Source: Oopsacas minuta (taxonomy: Eukaryota; Porifera; Hexactinellida; Lyssacinosida; Leucopsacidae). Taken from it: a stretch of DNA of 64,000 nt. The notes beneath the pieces are model-generated. The model did no database searches and had not been told where the DNA came from. It saw only the letters and a program-made list of their open reading frames with translations. The stretch lies in the NCBI GenBank assembly GCA_024704765.1, contig JAKMXF010000317.1:62001-126000 (forward strand). The letters run 5' to 3'. Position numbers and translations under genes: made by a program. This document shows, piece by piece, positions 55,283 to 64,000 of the stretch. The first letter of the stretch is position 1; every line of letters begins with the position of its first letter.

Positions 55283-57531
55283 ATTTAGTTTAACTACTCT
55301 CAATATTCGCTTTGTTATTATTCAGAACTTGTCTAACATCTCTACTTATTGTACGTACCATGAAAATGTTAATAATCGAACTTGCAGAGATAATTGTTGG
55401 TATTCAAACCCTCCTGTTACATTATATTTGTAGTTGAAAGTATTTTTATCTGGTCGATCTGTTTTGGACGAAATGGACCCCCTTCTACTACATTAAGATC
55501 ATTCCTTTGATACAAGATTAGTATTATCATTAGCTTACATTCTGTTTTTTTGTGCCAGTTAGACAATGTTCTTGAATTTTTGAATTGTTGCATTATTTAT
55601 ATCAATTACATAGTGTCAACAAATGTGATAGCTAGTTAGTAATACTCACTCTTTTAATGCAAAAAGAAAAAAGACAATTCAATAGATAACTAAGAATGGG
55701 GACTTGGGAAATTTATGAAAAGCTGTATGGGCATAGTAATACCGATCGTAGTGGCCTTACAGCTATGAAGAAAATTGATTATTACGTACAAACAGTTCTA
55801 CTGGACCACACATAGGCCACGCAATTAATCTTGCCTAATGAATTAGTATTGGGATTCGAATCAACGTGCTTAATTTTCGATTGTTCCATACCATCGTATG
55901 TATATCAGTCATCTTGTAATTTGATTCTAAGTGAGAAATGTAAATCTTTATGTACATTTTATGCGAGTAGAGAGTAATGTAGTATTTCTTGATCGTAAGG
56001 AATGTATATTTCATTTTCTATGTCTTTTTCACGAATTCGAGAACTTATTAAGATGACCAATCTCAAAGATGAGAAGAGGAGGCACTTGAACAAATTTCTG
56101 GATCAAACATTCTAAATTGGCATTTGAATCTCGACATTATATACATGAAGAACTTTATTTGATTTGGGTATCGATGGTCTTTTGGCAACTCCTTTCAAAA
56201 GCTGACACATATGTCAAGCTTCTTCTCTGATTGACAACAACAATTCCAGCACTGGAAGGTGACTTCATAACAATCGAAGCAGTGATGTTATTTAGTTATT
56301 AACTGAACAATTGCTCCCTCTTAACAAAGGAAGTCATACCGAAAGTTGACAATTTGTAGGAGCAAGCTCTGTCAGCATTTTCTTGAATTCATGATAACAA
56401 ATATGTGATAACATAGTTTGCATACCCTGGGTTAGAGAAACATTTGCTAACTGATTAGCCTCAGAGGCTTCATGCGAGTGCAACTTGGAAGAGTTAGGAA
56501 ATCGTCAACAGGACATGTATTGACTGATTCACTTCCTTCTAATTAAGCACTCCAAGTGACATATGAATCTTCCACTTCAGCTGATGTAGGTGAGGTAATA
56601 TAGTACAATCACTGTTTGACTTTGCCTGAGAATTTGCTAGTAACTGTTGAATAACAGGGAGAAGAACTATAGTAGCATAAGCCATGCTCTGTCTTGTACT
56701 GCGAGTGGATAACTGGAAATCTTCATTCGTGTATTGGTATTCAGGTTTTTACTTCAAAACTATCCAAATACCATTGTGCCAACAGGTTAGACATTTCGTA
56801 GGCTGTTTCTAATTGATTTTCTTGGCGATAAGCTGTATAAGTGAATGTGTACCGGTAAGTCTGCAAATGGAATAATTCATGAGATTTCATGTCGCGTCGC
56901 ATGTGGAGTTCTCGATCCAGATCAGTGGGGGGAATATTTGTCCTGATAGAGTTGATAATTGACTTTTCATTGATCTGTGTCTATCAATTGTATTTTGGTG
57001 TGTTTGTGTAGGAAATGGTATCGTAGCAAGTAACGTTATCTCGGAGCCAATGGGCAGTGCATCTTAAGTTTGTAAATCCTCAATCATGGAGTCGTCTATT
57101 TCTTCCGAATTGTCATGAAATTCGTCTCCTTTGTTCTTATGGTACATATTTTTGATGAAGACTTCCTGTTTCCTTAAGGTTATTGAAGGTGATCAGGTTG
57201 ATTTTCTTGTCATATCGTCTCTTCATCAATTCTTTGAGTGTATTAGAGATTCACCTGCTACAGCATCATCCTTAGCTCGTCCAGCGTGCCTGAACTCAAC
57301 CAATCCTGTTTCATCTTCACCAGTATCATGCCACAGCGATTGTGATTCTTCAACATCAATATCAAATTTCTAATCAATATCTAAATGATTTATCATTTGA
57401 TTAACCATATTTTCAACCATTTTTACATATTTCAAATTGTACTAGAGATTTCCTTTCAAAGGTTAGACAGGTGATAATTGCAGAATAATTATACAGAATT
57501 TTACTCATATTATTTGAGGATAAACATGAAG
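55283..57531 (-). other. Mostly unassigned; possible degenerate coding on minus strand
   Basis: Between 57380 and 56600 the minus strand has protein-like segments in shifting frames: EIDDSMIEDLQT, ALPIGSEITLLATIPFPTQT, RDMKSHELFHLQTYRYTF, QLETAYEMSNLLAQWYLDSF and YATIVLLPVIQQLLANSQ. Order and strand are consistent, but stops are frequent and I cannot name a family; a transposase relic is likely. 55283-56000 shows nothing. Confidence 0.3.
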
Positions 57532-57824
57532 TACAGGGTGGCCCATAAGTTCTGTCCCACAGATAAAAGGCCATAATTTTCGCAAAGCTCAATGAAATGA
57601 CTTAAAATCTTAACACAATAACGTACACATTATTTGGATAATAATTTATTATGCCTATTCAATATATCCACCTTTTTTCATAATTACAGCCCTAAGTAGT
57701 GAAGCAACCGCCTCTATTGTCATTTGCATGGTTTCCTGGCAGATTTCACTTCAAGCACGTATTATTAATCGCTTCAGGGCCTCCAAATTTTTCTGGGATT
57801 CACAACGAGCCTTTGTTTGTAATA

Positions 57825-60202
57825 CAGTGGAAGCCGGTTAATCGGGACACCTCGGGAGTCAATGTTTTGTCCCGATCATCCGATTGTCCCGATTACCGAT
57901 TATGATTTATTAAAGTTTCAAAACTAGTTTTCATGGTTCCAGACCATTATCAGAAACATTTTACTTCACTACTACTACTATATTCTGATCTATTTAGGGT
58001 ATATTAGGGATAAGTTGTTGTAGTAAGGGTATAGTCTCGTTTCAAGAGGCCATAAAAACTGCATTACTCAAGAATAGCTAAATATCTTTGAAAGTAAAAA
58101 CTATATATTAACGAAAAAAGGGTCCATTGTAGCCTGTTTTTACTGTAAATGACTTCGTCATGAACTTGGGTATCTATCTGCTGGAGCATAGGTAGTAAAT
58201 TAGTCATACCATTCAACTGAATGAAAATTCTCAAATGATCGACCACTTGTAACTTTTGTTCTAGAGAGAGCCTAAGGTTATCACCATCACCATCATCATC
58301 ACCATCACTCTCAGAATCCTCTATTCTGATCTTCTTTCTTGTCATGTTCAACAATTCTACATCAGATAAATCCCCACCACAGGTATTTCACTACCTATTG
58401 TAATAAAGTTTCAAACTCTTCTAGTGACATGTTGAATGGTAGATAAACGTCATCTAACATATGATCATCGTCAAGATTAAATTCATATCCTTCTGATTGA
58501 ATGAAATCACGTGGAACGAACCCACCTTTTTGATAACATTTTGCTATTGTATTACCTTCTACAGCATCCCACGACATCCTACATAAGTAAAGTGCGTCTA
58601 AAAGAGTAATTGATTTAGCTATATCAAGGGCACGCAAACTGAGATTGCCATCCATTGCATTGATAATTCTTGAATTCAAGCGACTTTTATAATTATCCTT
58701 CCAGTTTTTTATCACACCCATATCCATTGGCTGCATTATGCTTGTAGTGTTAGCAGGCAGGAATTTTAGACATATATTGGTCAATGAAACACTCTTTGGG
58801 TGAGCAGAACAGTTGTCCACTAAAAGACATATATTCCTCTTGTTCATTCTAAGAGAGCTATCTCACCTTCTTATCCACTTCTCGAAGATGAATCCCGTCA
58901 TCCAGGCGTTTTTTGTTGCTTCGTATCGAATAGGGAGCTTTGATAAATCTTTAGGGAATGAACGCGGTTGTTTACTCTTTCCAATAGCAAGGAGGGGGTA
59001 CTTCTCCGTACCACACATATTAGCACAAAGCATTACTGTAACCCTGTCTTTAGCCTTCTTTCCTCCAGGTAAATCGGTACCTTTGATGCTATATCCCTTA
59101 TCAGGAAAACATCTGAAATACAACCCCGTCTCGTCGCATTAAATATGTTTTCTGGAGTAAAATCATCCATGATTGTAGGAAGAATAGTGCTCTTCCAATC
59201 TTCAACCCTTTCAATACTAGCATCTTGTTTTCTCCTTGTTCTTGCTTATAGATTAGATCGTGACGAAGTTTCCACCGTCCCAGCCACCCATCAGAAGGAA
59301 TAAAATCAGAACCATTGGCGAGAGCAATTTCAGTTGCTTTTTGTCTCAAAATTACTCCTGAAATGCGCGCACCTTGTGTTAATTTTTGTTTAAGCCACAA
59401 AAATAGAGCATTACCAACATCTTCTTCTTTAGATTTTCTTTGACGTTTGCGCATTCCATTACCACTATCTTCAAATTGTTCAAATATTTCGTCTTTCAAT
59501 GATACTAATCTTGATACTTGTGAAGTAGAGATACCGTACTTGACTGCTACGCTTTTCTGAGTAACACGACCTCTAACTTCGAACTCCTTTAGTAATTTAA
59601 CTTTCTCCTGTAGTGCCAGATCATTCCGTGATTTAGAAGTTGTCATGGAGAGTTGTGCTACGGTTACGATATTAGGTAGAAAAGTAAATAATTAAAGTTT
59701 AAACAATTACTGTAAACTCAATTATCCGTACTCCATAGGACCATCCAAAACGTTTGGATAACCAAGAATCTGGATTATTGAGGTAATTTATGCATGGTGG
59801 AATAGGGAATGCGACCTGAGGCGGTGAGCAAAGTTATCATCTTAGTTTTGTAAATTGTATCGAATTGGTGTTGTTGATTGTAGAATATTAAAATACTTAG
59901 TTTTAAAACCAAACCACATTACAATGATTATAAATAAATATACAATTTGGATTAATTGGGATTTCCATCCCAATTAACCGAGTATGAACTTTCATATAAT
60001 CGGTTAATCGGGATAAGAAATCCCAATTGAACCGATTAGGAACTTTCAAATTTTCAGTTAATCGGGATAAAAAATCCCGATTAACCGATTCGCTGTCGCA
60101 CTTATCCGACCAGTTTTCTATGTAAAAAATCTGTTCCCCAACTTTTGTCCCGTTTAAGCGGATATCCCGATTATCCGAGTCCCGATCAAGCGGCTTCCAC
60201 TG
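57825..60202 (-). mobile_element. Tigger element, 2378 bp, nested
   Basis: The left end CAGTGGAAGCCGGTTAATCG and the right end inverted CAGTGGAAGCCGCTTGATCG have TA at 57823-57824 and 60203-60204. Subterminal regions contain many TTAATCGGGA-type repeats. The 740-bp element at 14638-15377 is a deletion derivative of the same family. Confidence 0.95.
58064..59646 (-). pseudogene. Tigger transposase, nearly complete but broken
   Basis: The frame 59646..59101 starts MTTSKSRNDLALQEKVKLLK with the CENP-B-type helix-turn-helix (KYGISTSQVSRLV) and the second DNA-binding helix region (SDGWLGRWKLRH). A one-base shift occurs within FNA/DETGLYFRCFPDKG, where the first Asp lies. 59123..58863 continues with KAKDRVTVMLCANMCGTEKY and WMTGFIFEKW. 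A single in-frame TGA at 58865..58863 separates it from 58847..58395, which has ICLLVDNCSAHPK with the second Asp and IMQPMDMGVIK with the third. A last shift leads into the acidic tail 58354..58064 (RIEDSESDGDDDGDGD). All catalytic positions are present; at least two shifts and one stop remain. Confidence 0.9.
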
Positions 60203-61223
60203 TATAGACCAAACTGAGAAGTCTAGAAGGTTAAGGTCCAGACTAGATGGGAGTCATCCCTGTTTGGAAATAAAGTCGGGAATTTCGGAGTGAAGCCAGC
60301 TTTGAGTGGTATTTGCTGTATGAGCAGGGCACCGTCTTGTTGGAACAATAGGGGTTCATTGTTAAACATCGACTTGCTAAGTTCTTTGACTATAAGCTTT
60401 AGAACAAGGTTATGGTAAGTTTGAGCATTTATTTTTACCCCAGTTGGGATGAAAACTATCGGAGTCCGGCCAAGTGAGGATATTCCAGCCCAAACCTTAA
60501 CATATCATGGTTTCTGTACTCTTTTTACATATCTGGACTCCTCAGGGATGGCAGACGCTGTAGAAGACAATTTTCTGTCGTTTTGTTGATTATAAGCTTC
60601 CTCTACTGTAAATAATATCTCATCTGAGAACAGGGCGTGATCAAGACCTTGGATAGCGAACCGGCCAATGAGACCTTTGCTTCTCTTCAGCCTCTTCTCC
60701 TTCATTACCTTTGAAATATAGTGTACTTTACGTTTTGTAAATGAGGATAAATCCATGTCTCTTTTGATAATTCTTTGGAAGGAAGAATGATGTACCTTGA
60801 GCTCTGCAGCCATTTTTTCACCGATCGACTGGGATTTCGTCATACACGACCTCTTACGTTCTTCTTCATCTTTGCTGTCGTTGTAAATGCGGGACGACCA
60901 GATCTGGGCTTGTCAGAGACGCTGCCAGTATCCTTATACCTATTAATGGTACGGTATACAAACTTTCGCCTCGTTTTAGGAATATTGAGAATCTTCAAAA
61001 TTTCACTTTGATCTTTCCCTTTCGATATCATTTGATAATTGTCAACCTTTGCGTTTCCATCGGGGAATTTGTCTAGATAAAACTATGAGATGTTAAGATG
61101 AATAGTTTAGAATATTTATACGACTATATAGAAGCATGAAAAGCAAAACCAATTACCTAGCTTTACCATAAAATCTATTGTCATGTGTTAAAGTATGGGA
61201 CAGAACTTATGGGCCACCCTGTA

Positions 61224-61964
61224 CACTGGGGAGGAAAATATTGAATATCCTGAAGTATTCCTCAAATCCAAGTCCCGAAAATCAGTTTGGTCCGGTGCAT
61301 GTCGGGGTAAATACACGGGGGCAGGAGTGCATTTGTGGTTAAAGTTGATTGATAAATTGGAAAGTTCGACGAACTTGAAAATTGACAGGCATATGGAATG
61401 TGATCTAAGCGATATCTCATAAGCTCTCGAAGATATGGGTCGGAATGTTAATGTTGTGACCTATTAGTTTTGATGGTTTACCAATTGAGAAATCCTACCC
61501 TGTCAGATCTTAGTCTCAAACATAGGATAATTTGAAGGGAAATAATTCATCTATGGTTCCAATTTCGCAAAATTCTTAAATTCAATTGGATAAACACTTT
61601 CAATTAAAATTTTATGCTATAAGTAGCTAATGTAACCCCTATATCGAGTCGTTTACAACTAATCTAAACTCATATGTACTATTTTAATTGAATGTGTGTT
61701 GTAATTCTTAACTGAGACTGTACAGTCTGTTCATAATTATTTAGAATGGAGATGTTTGTTACAAAAACCTCAGTACTTTGTCTTACTTCACTCAGGCTAC
61801 TTGTGTTTCGCTGTCCATAATGGCTTAATGACATATTTTGCTAAAATTCCCTGAACCAAGTCATTATCTTATTTTTCCGGAAATTTTACTCTTTAATATT
61901 AATTATGACCTCCTTTACTATTATCTACCTTAATTATTTCCCTACTTGACAATTAGCTCTGAAA
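61224..61964. other. No recognised gene
   Basis: AT-rich flank between the maT right end and the Tc1 relic. The open frame 61195..61422 mostly overlaps the maT terminus and shows no family motif. Confidence 0.4.
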
Positions 61965-62940
61965 ATGACTCAATACGAGAAGAGGGAAATTGTGAAGACA
62001 CTTCTACAATCCAGGAAGCTTTTGCCCAAGGAAATCTCTGTTAATTATGGAATTTCCTCAGCTACAGTTTACAATGTTAAACGCCGATTAGATGAAGGTG
62101 TACCGCTATCTCACCAAAAGGGCACAGGGAGACCCAATAACTTGCGATCTTCCATCAAATTGTCTATTCTTCACTAGGTACGATGTAAACCATACCTCTC
62201 TTTACGAACATTAGCAAGTCGTACAGGTAATGAGGCTTCCTATCAGACTGTCCGGAGAATGTTGAAGGACCAATCTTACAACAAACCTTACCCTGTTCAG
62301 ATCCCTATGCTGAGTGAAAAAATCGCATGTACCGGATAGAATGGGCAAAAAAGTACAAATACCCGAAGAAACAATGGTCCCAAACAACATTTCTTGACGA
62401 GATGTCAATCTGGCTCTCAAGGGGAAGATTAAGGATGTGGACAAAATCCAACAAAAAATGGATCGCCCCAACATTGAAGCATGTCCGAAAGATACACGTG
62501 TCGGTTGCATTCTCATCTATGGGTACATTCCCATTGTGTGTTTTCACTAACAATATGAACAGTGAAATGTTTTTAGATATAATGGGAGGATATTTGATAA
62601 CTCATGCACAGGTATATCATGAAAGTCACTGGCGATTGGTGATGGATAATTATCCAAAACACACCTCGCAAAAGGTCTGCACCTGGTTGGCACAAAATGT
62701 AGCAAATCAGATTCCATGGCCTTCACAAAGTCCAGATTCTAACCCCATTTAAAATTTATTCGCATGGGTGAAGCGAGAGATACTTAAGCTAGGTCCAAGG
62801 ACAATTCCAGAACTGAAACTAAATTTAGAAGCGGTCTGGAATCGTATTCAACCAGATTTTCTCAACCTTACTGGGAATCAATGCCCAGAAGATGCCAACT
62901 AGTAGTAGAGGGCAACGGGTATCCTATTGATTATTAAGAT
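61965..62940 (+). pseudogene. Tc1 transposase (DD34E), catalytic Glu codon is a stop
   Basis: Frame 61965..62177 starts MTQYEKREIVKTLLQSR and contains the helix-turn-helix and KGTGRPNNLRSS linker. A stop, RTLASRTGNEASYQTVRRML and a shift lead into 62327..62752, with TTFLDEMSIWLSRGR (first Asp) and WRLVMDNYPKHTS (second Asp). SQSPDSNPI is then followed by TAA at 62750-62752, exactly where the catalytic Glu belongs (34 residues after the second Asp). The sequence continues NLFAWVKREILKLG to a double stop near 62905. This is the classic DD34E spacing, unlike the DD37E copies elsewhere in the window. Terminal repeats could not be fixed. Confidence 0.86.
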
Positions 62941-64000
62941 CTATTACTTCACTCTCAATTTGGGGCATATATGGCAATGTATACTATAACTCTAATAATT
63001 TTCGGCTTAAGTAACAGGTCTGAATAAATATATAACAAACTGCATATTGATTGGATTTGAATTTAATACAGGCACTAATAGGAATCTTGATCTGATAACT
63101 GATTTGTTATCAGTCATATAGTTACCAGTATAGTATGTACATATTTTAGAGGCGCCCGACGAGTGTTCGCACAAGCCACGCAGCGGCTTGTGTATATTGA
63201 AACAGAGAACCGAAATAATAGTGAATGCTTTATACAGAGTTATAGTTGATATAATTGGATCAGTCATCCTTATGATTTATAACTCTACGATTATATATGA
63301 AGAGTAGCAATTAGGCTATTCCAATTGAGTGCCCTTTAAATTCGATTTTTCCTTGACTGTACCCCCGTAGCCTAATATTTTGTTTTGTTTTTACCATTTT
63401 CACATAGATACATTGGTTCATTTGTTTACTTTTGGGAGGTAAACTATTTTGTGAAGTAAATAAGTTATGATGTACATCAAATTATTGAACGAACAAAAAC
63501 AGGCTATGACATTCTGTATATGTAAGAAATATGCGAGAAACTTACAAGAAAATATTAGGCCGGGAGTCGATCCCGTAAAATCGTGTTTAAAGATCATTTA
63601 GAGGGTCGATATGTATATAACTGGACTCAGGTCGCCTAGCGGCATCGAACATGGGGCCACTCGATGGGGTTAAGACTAATTTTGAGAATGGAATGTTGTG
63701 ACATTCAGATTCGTGAGGAATTTTGCGTTCTAGGAAAAAGATCTCTTCAAATATGGTTTGAACTGACCATTTGAACGACGAGAATTATTATGCTGAAGAC
63801 GAATATTCGGCATATATAATTGATTCACATAAAAATTGTGTACTTTGTATGCGTTTTTAAGGCGTAAAATGCTATGTAATTATATTGTCGTCATAATTTT
63901 GTGTATTTAAAATGAGAACCATGGTTATCAAAGTCCTTGAGTCACAATATATCCGATAATATAGTGCGGCATATCTCCTAAGATTCCTCGACGAAATTAC
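62941..64000. other. No recognised gene
   Basis: AT-rich sequence without a recognised frame, RNA gene or paired repeat. The 86-codon minus frame 63267..63007 shows no family resemblance. Confidence 0.4.

Larger units (their letters stand above)
57655..61031 (-). pseudogene. maT-like transposase, interrupted by Tigger
   Basis: N-terminal part 61031..60840 (SEILKILNIPKTRRKFVYRT, KPRSGRPAF), then 60843..60505 with LDHALFSDEILFTVEEAY carrying the first Asp. Further leftward the frames read LGRTPIVFIPTGVKINAQTY, then FQQDGA with the second Asp, a small deletion or shift in PAHTANTTQSW, and LDLNLLDFSVW with the third Asp (family form SPDLNPLDYS), just at the Tigger insertion. Beyond the Tigger, at 57824..57655, the C-terminus continues with EALKRLIIRA and ends KKGGYIE. 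Frameshifts and stops make it non-functional. Confidence 0.88.
57534..61221 (-). mobile_element. maT-like (DD37D) element, split by a Tigger
   Basis: Perfect 26-bp terminal inverted repeats starting CAGGGTGGCCCATAAGTTCT are flanked by TA at 57532-57533 and 61222-61223. Removing the Tigger 57825-60202 with its duplicated TA leaves 1308 bp. The transposase frame resumes on both sides of the Tigger, confirming the insertion. Confidence 0.95.

Overview
Organism. The window reads as AT-rich metazoan nuclear DNA dominated by DNA transposons. Introns are present. There is no operon structure, no recognisable rRNA, tRNA or CRISPR, and very little intact host coding sequence. The mix of maT/Tc1/mariner, pogo/Tigger, Merlin, hAT, MULE and P-element-like transposases, plus a cysteine-rich repeat protein that is common in arthropod genomes (18.4 kb), points to an invertebrate. 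An arthropod is most likely; the species is not determined.

Host gene. The one secure host gene is sds22 (protein phosphatase 1 regulatory subunit 7), on the minus strand, in two exons: 44902..44433 (N-terminal half) and 7960..7477 (C-terminal half). The splice junction rebuilds a canonical leucine-rich repeat and gives 317 aa. The intron is 36,472 bp and holds most of the mobile DNA in the window. Unrecognised candidate host exons lie at 51.5-55.1 kb (+) and 53.5-54.6 kb (-).

Layout. 0-7.5 kb, downstream of sds22: a Merlin relic, a 1.3-kb maT element broken by a 245-bp MITE, and a FAM200/ZBED5-like hAT relic. 7.5-44.4 kb, sds22 exon 2 and intron: a maT element carrying a nearly intact DD37E Tc1-like element (11.5-14.1 kb); a Tigger deletion derivative (14.6-15.4 kb); a mariner (17.36-26.68 kb) split by an 8.2-kb insert with iterated-motif inverted termini, which itself holds a cysteine-rich pseudogene, two inverted MULE copies and an intact-looking hAT (22.55-25.0 kb); a second hAT relic (27.5-28.9 kb); a second DD37E element (30.7-32.0 kb); an unidentified degenerate coding tract (33.3-35.6 kb); a small iterated-TIR element (35.7-36.2 kb); a 912-bp foldback element (36.4-37.3 kb); a rosa-like transposase (40.4-41.3 kb); and a Tigger (42.0-44.0 kb). 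44.9-45.6 kb: a large imperfect palindrome next to the sds22 start codon. 46.0-50.5 kb: a THAP/P-element-like transposase pseudogene with introns, interrupted by a complete Merlin with 8-bp target duplications. 57.5-61.2 kb: another maT element broken by a 2.38-kb Tigger. 62-63 kb: a decayed DD34E Tc1.

How it fits together. Terminal repeats and target duplications give insertion orders at six places. Three maT elements return to 1305-1309 bp once the younger TA-targeting insert is removed, which supports the boundaries. The only long uninterrupted transposase frame is the 564-aa hAT at 23043..24737. Nearly all the others carry stops or frameshifts, so most of the window is decaying mobile DNA around one conserved cellular gene.
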